From: Comamonadaceae bacterium
GTDB lineage: Bacteria > Pseudomonadota > Gammaproteobacteria > Burkholderiales > Burkholderiaceae_C
Length of the DNA: 64,000 bases
NCBI GenBank assembly: GCA_027488255.1
Contig: JAIYBZ010000029.1
Span: forward strand, 124,001 to 188,000
Direction: 5' to 3'
The translations under genes and the position numbers were made by a program. Positions 18,101-26,699 of this stretch are shown piece after piece (positions within the stretch are counted from its first letter, which is position 1; each line of letters starts with the position of its first letter). The notes beneath the pieces were generated by a model. It searched no databases. It was not told where the DNA came from and saw only the letters and a list, made by a program, of their open reading frames with translations.

Positions 18101-19792
18101 ATGAGCCCCGAAGACATTTTGAGCACTTATGGCCCCCGCGAATCGATGGAATACGACGTGGTCGTGGTGGGCGGTGGCCCCGCAGGGTTGTCCACCGCGA
18201 TTCGCCTGAAACAACTGGCGGCCGAAAAAGGCCAAGACGTGTCGGTGGTGGTGCTGGAAAAAGGCGGCGAGCCCGGCGCCCACATTTTGTCGGGTGCCAT
18301 CATGGACCCCAAGGCGCTGACCGAATTGTTCCCCGACTGGAAAGAACGCGGCGCCCCCCTCAACCAACCCGTGACCGACGATGCCTGGAGCTTTTTGTCT
18401 GAAAAAGGCGCCTTCCGCACGCCCGGCCTGTTTTTGCCCGAGTGCGCACAAAACCACGGCAACTACATCGTCAGCCTGAGCAACTTCACACGCTGGTTGG
18501 CCCAACAGGCCGAAAATCTGGGCGTTGAAATCTTCCCCGGCTTCACCGCCGCTGAGGTGCTGTACAACGACGACGGCAGCGTCAAAGGCGTGGCCACCGG
18601 CAACTTGGGCATCGGCAAAGACGGCGAGCCCACCGAGAACTTCCAGTTGGGCATGGAACTGCATGCCAAATACACCGTGTTTGCCGAAGGCGCGCGTGGC
18701 CATTTGGGCAAACAACTCATTGCCCGTTACAAATTAGACGAAGGCCGTGACCCCCAAACCTACGGCATCGGCATCAAAGAAGTCTGGGAGATTGACCCGT
18801 CCCGCCACACGCCCGGTTTTGTCATGCACAGCGCCGGCTGGCCGATGGACAACCACACCTACGGCGGCGCTTTCATGTACCACATGGAAGACAACAAAGT
18901 GGCGATTGGCTTTGTGGTGGGCTTGGACTACGCCAACCCTTGGTTGAGCCCGTTTGAAGAGTTCCAGCGCTGGAAGACCCATCCGAACATCCGTTGGTAT
19001 TTCACCAACAGCGAAGGCGAAGTCAATGCCAAACGCCTGGGCTATGGCGCCCGCGCCATCACCGCAGGCGGCTTGATGAGTCTGCCCAAAACCGTGTTCC
19101 CCGGCGGCGCCTTGGTGGGTTGCGATGCGGGTTACTTGAATGTGAGCCGCATCAAGGGCAGCCACGCCGCCATCAAAACCGGCATGCTCGCTGCCGAGGC
19201 GGCTTACGACGCGCTGGTGGCAGGCCGCCAACACGACGAGTTGAGTGCCTACCCCGCAGCCTTTGAAGCCAGCTGGCTCTATACCGAGCTGAACAAGTCG
19301 CGCAACTTCAAGGCGTGGTTCAAAAAGGGCTTGGGCATGGCCACCTTCATGAACGGCATCGAGCAATTTGTGCTGCGCGGCCACATTCCGTGGACCTTGC
19401 GCCGCAACAAACCCGACCACCTGTACATCAAGTCGGCCACTGAATGCCCCAAGATCAAATACCCCAAGCCCGATGGGAAATTGACCTTTGACAAGCTGTC
19501 GAGTGTGTTCATCAGCAACACCAACCACGAAGAAAACCAGCCTGCACACCTGACCTTGAAGGACACCAGCATTCCCAATATGGTCAATTGGGCGATTTAC
19601 TCGGGCCTAGAAGCGCGCTATTGCCCCGCCGGCGTGTACGAGTACGTGAAGAACGAAGACAACACCGATCGCCTGCAAATCAACGCGCAGAACTGCTTGC
19701 ATTGCAAAACCTGCGACATCAAAGACCCCACGCAAAACATCGTTTGGGTGACGCCCGAGGGCGGCGGCGGGCCCAACTACACCGGCATGTGA
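18101..19792 (+). CDS. electron transfer flavoprotein-ubiquinone oxidoreductase
   Basis: YDVVVVGGGPAGLSTAIRLKQLA; GAHILSGAIMDPKAL; C-terminal Fe-S region QNCLHCKTCDIKDPTQNIVWVTPEGGGGPNY. Confidence 0.95.
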   Translation: MSPEDILSTYGPRESMEYDVVVVGGGPAGLSTAIRLKQLAAEKGQDVSVVVLEKGGEPGAHILSGAIMDPKALTELFPDWKERGAPLNQPVTDDAWSFLSEKGAFRTPGLFLPECAQNHGNYIVSLSNFTRWLAQQAENLGVEIFPGFTAAEVLYNDDGSVKGVATGNLGIGKDGEPTENFQLGMELHAKYTVFAEGARGHLGKQLIARYKLDEGRDPQTYGIGIKEVWEIDPSRHTPGFVMHSAGWPMDNHTYGGAFMYHMEDNKVAIGFVVGLDYANPWLSPFEEFQRWKTHPNIRWYFTNSEGEVNAKRLGYGARAITAGGLMSLPKTVFPGGALVGCDAGYLNVSRIKGSHAAIKTGMLAAEAAYDALVAGRQHDELSAYPAAFEASWLYTELNKSRNFKAWFKKGLGMATFMNGIEQFVLRGHIPWTLRRNKPDHLYIKSATECPKIKYPKPDGKLTFDKLSSVFISNTNHEENQPAHLTLKDTSIPNMVNWAIYSGLEARYCPAGVYEYVKNEDNTDRLQINAQNCLHCKTCDIKDPTQNIVWVTPEGGGGPNYTGM

Positions 19793-19812
19793 GCCGCGTG
19801 AATTCCCCATCC

Positions 19813-19839
19813 AAGAGGCTCTTCGAGCCTCTTTTTTTT
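19813..19839 (+). terminator. intrinsic terminator after ETF-QO
   Basis: AAGAGGCT-CTTCG-AGCCTCTTTTTTTT. Confidence 0.88.
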
Positions 19840-19948
19840 GCCCGATCGGCACACCGTTATCGCCCTGCCCTTGCCCCTTGCGTCACCTTGGCATCACCAC
19901 CCCCGCGAAAACCCGTAGCCCATCGCGCCAAACTGCCCTCCATAATAA

Positions 19949-19965
19949 AACTTGTATGACAAGTT
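19949..19965. promoter_or_regulatory. candidate GntR(FadR-subfamily) operator AACTTGT-ATG-ACAAGTT
   Basis: Perfect 7+3+7 inverted repeat containing the TnGTnnnACnA pattern, 48 bp upstream of the TRAP operon. Confidence 0.65.
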
Positions 19966-20013
19966 GATTCGCAACCTGTTGTCGTCCACTGATCCATCAC
20001 GAGGAGCTATGCA

Positions 20014-20985
20014 ATGAAACTGAGCAAACTGATGTTGGGGTTGAGTTTGGCTGTGGGTCTCATGACCACAGCAACGGCGCAAATCACCATGCGCAACAGT
20101 ATTTCTGTGGCCCAGAACTCGCACCAAGGTGAAGCCATTGACACGCTGGCCAAGGAAGTCGAGAAGCGCACCAACGGTCGCATCAAGATTCAAAACTTCT
20201 ACTCGGGCGCTTTGGGCGGTGAACGTGAGTCCATTGAATCGGTTCAATTGGGCACCCAAGAACTGGCCACCACCTCCACCGGCCCCGTGCCCAACTTCGT
20301 GCCAGAGTCACGCATTTTGGATGTGCCTTTCTTGTTCCGCGACAAGGCCCACGCCCGTGCTGTGCTGGACGGCCCCATTGGCCAAGAGTTGCTGACCAAA
20401 TTTGACGCCAAGGGCTTCAAGGCCTTGGCTTGGGGTGAGAACGGCGTGCGCCACATGACCAACAGCAAGCGTCCCGTGAACGAACCGGGCGACCTGAAGG
20501 GTCTGAAGATGCGCACCATGGAAAACCCCGTGCACGTCGCAGCCTACAAAAGCTTGGGCATTGTGACCACGCCAATGGCTTTCCCTGAAGTGTTCACCGC
20601 CTTGCAACAAGGCACGGTGGATGGCCAGGAAAACCCGCTGTCGGTCATCATGGCCGCCAACTTTGACCAAGTGCAAAAGCACTTGACACTGACTGGCCAC
20701 GTGTACTCCCCGGTGGTCATCTTGATGAACAAGGGCACCTTTGACAAACTCAGCGCTGCTGACAAACAAGTCTTCCTTGACGCCGCAAAAGAAGCCGTCA
20801 AAGTCAACCGCGCACGCGTGGACAAAGACGATGCCAACGGCGTGGCTGAACTGCGCAAAAAGGGCATGAACGTGATTGAAAACGTCGACAAAACCAAGTT
20901 CGTGGCGACCATGGGCCCCGCCATGGCCGAGTTTGAAAAGCAATTTGGCAAAGCCAACTTGGACCGCATCCGCAATTACAAGTGA
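20014..20985 (+). CDS. TRAP transporter substrate-binding protein (DctP family)
   Basis: Signal peptide; RNSISVAQNSHQGEAIDTLAKEVEKRTNGRIKIQNFYSGALGGERESIESVQLGTQEL; AFPEVFTALQQGTVDGQENP. Confidence 0.94.
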   Translation: MKLSKLMLGLSLAVGLMTTATAQITMRNSISVAQNSHQGEAIDTLAKEVEKRTNGRIKIQNFYSGALGGERESIESVQLGTQELATTSTGPVPNFVPESRILDVPFLFRDKAHARAVLDGPIGQELLTKFDAKGFKALAWGENGVRHMTNSKRPVNEPGDLKGLKMRTMENPVHVAAYKSLGIVTTPMAFPEVFTALQQGTVDGQENPLSVIMAANFDQVQKHLTLTGHVYSPVVILMNKGTFDKLSAADKQVFLDAAKEAVKVNRARVDKDDANGVAELRKKGMNVIENVDKTKFVATMGPAMAEFEKQFGKANLDRIRNYK

Positions 20986-20996
20986 GTTGAAGCTTG

Positions 20997-21035
20997 AAAA
21001 AACGCCCGCCCAATTTCCCATTGGCGGGCGTTTTT
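20997..21035 (+). terminator. intercistronic terminator/attenuator between dctP and dctQ homologues
   Basis: CGCCCGCC...GGCGGGCG stem followed by TTTTT. Confidence 0.8.
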
Positions 21036-21052
21036 GATTTTGTCTTGAAGGA

Positions 21053-21553
21053 ATGTTTATGCGCTCGCTCTTGTTGAGTGTGGAAAGGTGGACCACCTCC
21101 TTTTCCATGCTGGTGGCCTGTCTGATGCTGGCCTTAGCCGCATGCCTGGGCATGCTGCAAATCTTCACCCGATTTGTGCTCGAAGTGCCCCTCGAATGGA
21201 CCGAGGTCCTCATCCGATTCAGTCTGATCTGGATGGTGTTCATGGGCATCCCCATGGCTTTTAGACAAGGTGCCATGGTCAGCGTGGATGTGCTTTACCG
21301 TTGGAGCGGCGCGCGCATGAGAAGATTTTTAGACACCATGGTCGCCCTGGCGGCGCTCACCTTGGTGTGCATCATCATTTGGTGGGGCTGGGACTACGCC
21401 AATCGCGGCAAAGTGCAGTCCATGATTGGCTTGGAAGATGTCTCGATGTTCTGGGCCTACATGGCGTTGCCAGTGGGTGCCGTTTTCAGTGTGATCAGCA
21501 TCATCGGCAATTGGCTGGATCCCCAACGCCTTGAACTGGAGACCGCACAATGA
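21053..21553 (+). CDS. TRAP transporter small permease (DctQ family)
   Basis: Four TM segments; RFVLEVPLEWTEVLIRFSLIWMVFMGIPMAFRQGAMVSVDVL. Confidence 0.9.
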   Translation: MFMRSLLLSVERWTTSFSMLVACLMLALAACLGMLQIFTRFVLEVPLEWTEVLIRFSLIWMVFMGIPMAFRQGAMVSVDVLYRWSGARMRRFLDTMVALAALTLVCIIIWWGWDYANRGKVQSMIGLEDVSMFWAYMALPVGAVFSVISIIGNWLDPQRLELETAQ

Positions 21554-22827
21554 GCGCCGTCATGCTTTGCACCATGGTGCTGTGCTTTGCACTCACCATT
21601 TCGGTGGCTGTTTCCATCGGTTTGTCGGCGATTGTCGGCATTCAAATTGTCAACGCCAACATGCTCATCTCGGTCAAAGAGATGTTCAACTCCATCAACA
21701 AATTTCCGCTGGCGGCCATCCCCTTTTTCATCTTGGCCGGCAACATCATGGAAACCGGCGGCATCTCGCGCCGATTGGTCGAATTTGCCAAAAGCATCGT
21801 CGGCGGCGTTCAGGGCGGTTTGCCCATGACGTGTGTGCTGACCTGCATGATTTTCGCGGCCGTTTCAGGCTCTTCGGTGGCCACCACCTTTGCCATTGGC
21901 GCCATCCTGATTCCGGCCCTCATCAAGCACGGCTATCCCACCACTTATGCGGCGTCGCTGCAAGCCACATCGGCTGAATTGGGGGTGATCATTCCGCCCT
22001 CTATTCCCATGATTCTTTATGGGGTGAGTGCCGAAGTTTCGATTGGTGAATTGTTCATCGCAGGCTTTGGCCCTGGCTTGTTCATTGGCTTCACCTTGAT
22101 GTTGTGGGTCTGGATTTATTGCAAATACAAAGGCTGGGGCAAAAACGACGGCGATGGCCGCTTGGGTTTTGGCCAGGCCACCTGGCAAGCGGGCTGGGCA
22201 CTGCTGATGCCGGTGATCATTTTGGGCGGCATTTATGGCGGGGTGTTCACCCCGACCGAGGCCTCGGCAGTGGCGGTGTTTTATGCCTTGGTTGTCGGCA
22301 TGTTTGTTTACCGTGAGATCAAGTTGAAAGACTTGGCCGTGATCATGCGCAAATCGGTGCTCTCAAGTGCAGTGATCATGTTCATCATTGCCAACGCAGG
22401 CCTGTTTGCTTTCTTGATCACCCGCGCCGGTGTTCCCGAAGCCATTGGCCACTGGCTGCAAGACATCCTCCAATCACCGTTTTATTTCCTGCTGGGCGTG
22501 AATGCCGCGCTGTTCTTGATCGGCATGTTCATCGAGACCAGTGCGGCCATCATCGTGCTGGCACCCATCTTGGCGCCCGTGGCCGTGCACTTTGGCATTG
22601 ACCCGGTTCACTTTGGCTTGGTCATGGTGGTCAATTTGGCCTTGGGCATGATCACCCCCCCGTTTGGTGTCAATTTGTTCGCCGCGTGTACGGTGGCGCG
22701 CATCTCGCTTGACCGCATGATCAAAGACCTGATCCCCTTTGTGCTGGTGATCTTGGCTTGTCTGATGGTCGTGAGCTATGTGCCGGCTTTGTCACTCACT
22801 TTGCGTGATTTGGTCTACGCCAAATAA
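21550..22827 (+). CDS. TRAP transporter large permease (DctM family)
   Basis: 425 aa polytopic; FPLAAIPFFILAGNIMETGGISRRLVEFAKSIVGGVQGGLPM; 4-bp overlap with the small permease. Confidence 0.95.
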   Translation: MSAVMLCTMVLCFALTISVAVSIGLSAIVGIQIVNANMLISVKEMFNSINKFPLAAIPFFILAGNIMETGGISRRLVEFAKSIVGGVQGGLPMTCVLTCMIFAAVSGSSVATTFAIGAILIPALIKHGYPTTYAASLQATSAELGVIIPPSIPMILYGVSAEVSIGELFIAGFGPGLFIGFTLMLWVWIYCKYKGWGKNDGDGRLGFGQATWQAGWALLMPVIILGGIYGGVFTPTEASAVAVFYALVVGMFVYREIKLKDLAVIMRKSVLSSAVIMFIIANAGLFAFLITRAGVPEAIGHWLQDILQSPFYFLLGVNAALFLIGMFIETSAAIIVLAPILAPVAVHFGIDPVHFGLVMVVNLALGMITPPFGVNLFAACTVARISLDRMIKDLIPFVLVILACLMVVSYVPALSLTLRDLVYAK

Positions 22828-22854
22828 AGCTAAAATTTCACGCATTCATACCGC

Positions 22855-22883
22855 GCCTGGCCCCTCGGGCCAGGCTTTTTTTT
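22855..22883 (+). terminator. strong intrinsic terminator directly upstream of gcvH
   Basis: GCCTGGCCC-CTC-GGGCCAGGC-TTTTTTTT. Confidence 0.9.
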
Positions 22884-22892
22884 GAGCGCACC

Positions 22893-23270
22893 ATGCCCAT
22901 CCAATATTCCGAAGACCACACTTGGCTCCAAATTGACGAGCAGGGTGATGGCAGCACCGCCGTCATGGGCATCACCGTCCATGCCCAAGACACGCTGGGC
23001 GACATTGTTTTTGTCGACTTGCCCGCCATTGGCAAAACCTTTGCTGCCCGCGAAGTGGCCGGCGTGGTGGAGTCCGTCAAAGCCGCGGCTGATGTGCACA
23101 TGCCCGCCGGTGGCGAGATCATCGAAGTCAACGAAGCCTTGCGGGCCGACCCCTCGTTGGCCAACTCTGACCCCTTGGGCCAAGGCTGGTTTTTCAAGGT
23201 ACGCCTGACCCAAATGGCCGACCTTGATGCCCTGCACGACGAAGCCAGTTATCAAAAATTGACAGCCTGA
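22893..23270 (+). CDS. gcvH: glycine cleavage system H protein
   Basis: YSEDHTWLQ; lipoyl motif VVESVKAAADVHMPAGGEIIEVNE. Confidence 0.95.
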   Translation: MPIQYSEDHTWLQIDEQGDGSTAVMGITVHAQDTLGDIVFVDLPAIGKTFAAREVAGVVESVKAAADVHMPAGGEIIEVNEALRADPSLANSDPLGQGWFFKVRLTQMADLDALHDEASYQKLTA

Positions 23271-23329
23271 AAAGGGGCTGTAAAATCCCGCCATTCGCTT
23301 CCCATTGGGGTGACACCGGTTTTGCAACT

Positions 23330-23551
23330 GTTGCCCCAAGTCGGTTCCAAACCGACGTTCACCGCGGGAGAGATTGAAGGCCCCAGGCCTTCAACGCCGA
23401 AGGAGCAACCACCCCGGAAACTCTCAGGCAAAAGGACCGTGGTGAACCAAGCACTCTGAAGAGTTGCCAGGATTCGTCCCCTGGCACACCGCAGGAGCAA
23501 GCCCAAGCCGCCATGGCCGGGTGAATCTCTCAGGTTTCAAACAGAGGGGGT
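23330..23551 (+). ncRNA. tandem glycine riboswitch (two aptamers)
   Basis: Aptamer 1: GCGGGAGAGA...GCCGAAGGAGCAA...CGGAAACTCTCAGGCAAAAGGACCG. Aptamer 2: ACCGCAGGAGCAA...GGGTGAATCTCTCAGGTTTCAAACAGAGGGGG. Upstream hairpin GTCGGTT-CCA-AACCGAC at 23340-23356. Confidence 0.93.
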
Positions 23552-23617
23552 CGTTCTGTACACATCCGGTGTGCAGTGCGTCCCATCCGTTTGAGACGTC
23601 TTTCTGAGAGTACTTTC

Positions 23618-24886
23618 ATGAGCTTCACGAAAAAACACATGGTGGTTGTCGGCGGCGGCATCACCGGGGTCACCAGCGCCTACGCCCTGGCCCAACAAGG
23701 CATTCAGGTCACCCTGATCGAAAAAAATCGCTACCCCGGCATGGAAACCTCCTATGCCAATGGTGGCCAACTTTCGGCCTCCAATGCCGAGGTCTGGACC
23801 CACCCCTCCACGATCGTCAAGGGCCTGAAGTGGATGTTCACCAAAGACGCCCCCTTGTTGATGAACCCCGCGCCCACTTGGCACAAACTCAGCTGGATGG
23901 CCGAGTTTGTCGCGGCCATTCCGCGTTACAAAGACAACACCGTGGCAACGGCACAACTGGCCATTCAGTCGCGCGAGTTTCACTTTGCTTGGGCCAAGGC
24001 CGAGGGCATCGACTTTGACCACAAGCGCGAAGGCATCTTGCACATCTACCGCGACAAAAAAGGCTTTGACCATGCAGGTGAAGTCTCGAAGTTGTTGGCC
24101 CAAGGCGGTTTGCCCCGCCGCGCCGTCACGCCCGAAGAGATGAAAGCCATCGAGCCCACTTTGAAAGGCCAGTACTACGGCGGCTATTTCACCGAAAGCG
24201 ACTCCACTGGCGACATCCACAAATTCACCTTTGGTTTGGCCAAAGCCTGCGAGCGCATGGGCGTGAAAATATTGACCGAGCACCAAGTCATGAACGTGGA
24301 TGCCAACGGCCAAACCGCCAGCGTGACCGTGCAACACCAAGGCCAAACGGACACCTTGAGTTTTGACGGGATCGTGATTTGCGCGGGGGTGCATGGCCGC
24401 CGTCTGGCCGCACAGCTGGGCGACCGCTTGAACATTTACCCCGTCAAAGGCTATTCGATCACGGTCGGCCTGAACGACGCCGCCAGCCAAGCCGCAGCGC
24501 CGCAAGTGAGCTTGCTGGACGACGAAACCAAACTGGTCACCAGCCGCTTGGGCAACGACCGTTTCCGCGTGGCGGGCACTGCCGAGTTCAATGGCATTGA
24601 CTTGGACATTCGCGCCGACCGCATCAAGCCCTTGGTGAACTGGGTCAACCAGTGCTTCCCGGGCGTAGACACGCGCCGCGTGGAGCCTTGGGCGGGTCTG
24701 CGCCCCATGATGCCCAACATGTTGCCGCGGGTGGGCGCCGGTAAAAAAGCGAATGTGTTTTACAACACCGGCCATGGCCATTTGGGCTGGACGCTGTCGG
24801 CCATCACCGCGCACCAACTCGCCGGCCATGTCATGCAGAGCATGAACACGCCCATCCGCTCGGCCCTGACGCCGGCTGCGGCCTGA
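23618..24886 (+). CDS. dadA: D-amino acid dehydrogenase
   Basis: HMVVVGGGITGVTSAYALAQQGIQVTLIEKN; ETSYANGGQLSASNAEVW; C-terminal GRRVEPWAGLRPMMPN-like RVEPWAGLRPMMPNMLPRVG...NTGHGHLGWTLS. Confidence 0.93.
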   Translation: MSFTKKHMVVVGGGITGVTSAYALAQQGIQVTLIEKNRYPGMETSYANGGQLSASNAEVWTHPSTIVKGLKWMFTKDAPLLMNPAPTWHKLSWMAEFVAAIPRYKDNTVATAQLAIQSREFHFAWAKAEGIDFDHKREGILHIYRDKKGFDHAGEVSKLLAQGGLPRRAVTPEEMKAIEPTLKGQYYGGYFTESDSTGDIHKFTFGLAKACERMGVKILTEHQVMNVDANGQTASVTVQHQGQTDTLSFDGIVICAGVHGRRLAAQLGDRLNIYPVKGYSITVGLNDAASQAAAPQVSLLDDETKLVTSRLGNDRFRVAGTAEFNGIDLDIRADRIKPLVNWVNQCFPGVDTRRVEPWAGLRPMMPNMLPRVGAGKKANVFYNTGHGHLGWTLSAITAHQLAGHVMQSMNTPIRSALTPAAA

Positions 24887-24929
24887 GCAGGCCTGCAGAA
24901 CAAGCTGCGCAATAAACTGCAGGAACACC

Positions 24930-25412
24930 ATGTCGATCACTGTCTTGCGTGTCGATTACCAAAGCGCGGCCCACCGCAGCGCTTTGGTGATGCTGTTGAA
25001 CGCCTATGCCCTCGACCCGATGGGCGGCGGCACAGCACTGCCCCAAAAGGTGCAAGATCGCCTGTGCGATGACCTGGCGGTGCGCCCCACCGCCGCCAGT
25101 TTTATCGCCTGGCATGGGGACCAAGCGGTGGGCTTGATCAACTGCATCGAAGGTTATTCCACCTTCAAGGCCCGACCGCTCATGAACATCCACGACCTTG
25201 CGGTGTTACCGGGCCACCGGGGCCAAGGCGTGGGCCGCGCCCTGTTGGCGGCGGCGCAACAACACGCCCTCGAGCGGGGCTGCTGCAAACTCACCCTCGA
25301 AGTGCTGACAGGCAATGTCCCTGCGCTGCGCAGTTACCTGAAATTTGGCTTTGAAGCCTATGCTTTGGACCCGGCAGCGGGACAAGCCAGCTTCATGCAA
25401 AAGTGGCTCTAA
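24930..25412 (+). CDS. GNAT family N-acetyltransferase
   Basis: IHDLAVLPGHRGQGVGRALLAAAQQHALERGCCKLTLEV. Confidence 0.9.
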   Translation: MSITVLRVDYQSAAHRSALVMLLNAYALDPMGGGTALPQKVQDRLCDDLAVRPTAASFIAWHGDQAVGLINCIEGYSTFKARPLMNIHDLAVLPGHRGQGVGRALLAAAQQHALERGCCKLTLEVLTGNVPALRSYLKFGFEAYALDPAAGQASFMQKWL

Positions 25413-25417
25413 GCACT

Positions 25418-26593
25418 TCAGTCGTCGCGGGCCTGCTGGCCTTGTTCTTTGGCCAATTGCCACTGCGCTTTCAACCAGCGCTTCCATTCGGCGTCGCTTT
25501 GAACACACCTTAGATCATCGGCCAAAAGATCGGCCACTTGGCGCTGCTCTGCCTGCACGCGCTGCAAAGACCGGGTCAACAGCGCCTCGTCATCGCTGGC
25601 CCGAACAGGCACACACAGCTCGCGGCTCAAGCGGTGTTGCAGGTGGTCCAAATCGTCTTCTAGTGCAGCCAATTGCTCTTTCAACAATTCGGCCATGGCC
25701 CGCCATTTCGCATCAGAGTCGGCACCGGTCGGCGCGGCCGACAGGCCCTGACGCAAAGCTTGCCATTGCAAGCGCATCAAGGTGGTCAGGTCGTTCTTTT
25801 CATACGCCGCATTGACCTCACTCATGAGCCCCGTCTTGTGCACGCGCTCGGCCTCGTCTGAGGCGCGGTCGGGGTGCAGCGCACGGGCCAGTTGGCGATA
25901 CAAGGTGCGAAGCGTGCTCTTGGCATCGGTGACAGGAGCTGCGGCGGCGGCATCACCCGGGCCCGTGGCCGCGCTTTTCTTTTGCGCTTTTCGGGCCGCG
26001 CGTTTGGCCGCTTTGCGTTCATCGGCCGCCTGTTGTTGGCGTTGCCACTGGCGCATGCCCGCGGCCAGCATCTCATCGGGTGTTTGATATTGACTCGGCT
26101 TTTCAATCGCTTGGCCCAGCGCCTCTTCCAAGCGAGCCCGCACGCGCTCTGCGGCCTCGGCCTGCGCCTGGGCTTCTTCTTGCACCTCTTCTTCGCTCAC
26201 ATACAAATCAAGCAAGGCCTTCACTTGGGGGTCGGGGGATTGAGCCGAATCGGTCAACTCGGCCAACAAGGCGCGCACCTTGCCACGCGCCATGCGCTGG
26301 TGTTGGGCCGTCAGCGTCTCTGACTGCAATCGGTCATGCAACACAAACAACAGCGTTTTGCGATTTTTTTGGGCCTTTTGCACCGCCTCACCCAAGAGGT
26401 TCAGGTGCGCCAGCCGATGCCGGTCGGACCAAGCCTCCAGCCGCTGAATTTGGCCCGTCAGCGCATCGATGCGGGCCAACAGCTCGTTGAACCGGCGCTG
26501 CGCAGGGCTCAATGGGGCTTCTGCAGCAGGCTGGACGGCCAAGGCCGACAGCGAAAACGCCGCTTCGGCAGCGGTCTGGGGAACAGGGGTCAT
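25418..26593 (-). CDS. J-domain (DnaJ-like) containing protein
   Basis: LRTLYRQLARALHPDRASDEAERVHKTGLMSEVNAAYEKNDL (HPD motif) in a 390-aa, Ala/Gln-rich protein. Confidence 0.75.
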   Translation of the reverse strand: MTPVPQTAAEAAFSLSALAVQPAAEAPLSPAQRRFNELLARIDALTGQIQRLEAWSDRHRLAHLNLLGEAVQKAQKNRKTLLFVLHDRLQSETLTAQHQRMARGKVRALLAELTDSAQSPDPQVKALLDLYVSEEEVQEEAQAQAEAAERVRARLEEALGQAIEKPSQYQTPDEMLAAGMRQWQRQQQAADERKAAKRAARKAQKKSAATGPGDAAAAAPVTDAKSTLRTLYRQLARALHPDRASDEAERVHKTGLMSEVNAAYEKNDLTTLMRLQWQALRQGLSAAPTGADSDAKWRAMAELLKEQLAALEDDLDHLQHRLSRELCVPVRASDDEALLTRSLQRVQAEQRQVADLLADDLRCVQSDAEWKRWLKAQWQLAKEQGQQARDD

Positions 26594-26699
26594 CGGTAAA
26601 AACGAATCAGAGAAAATGCGTGGCCCAGTCACCACCGGGGCCACTGGATATTAATGCCCGTTGATAATCCCCCCTCATGACCCGTCTCGCCCCCGCCTG

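Noticed and set aside
23537-24940. 467-aa minus-strand ORF
   Set aside because: Antisense to dadA and runs into the riboswitch region; composition is shadow-like.
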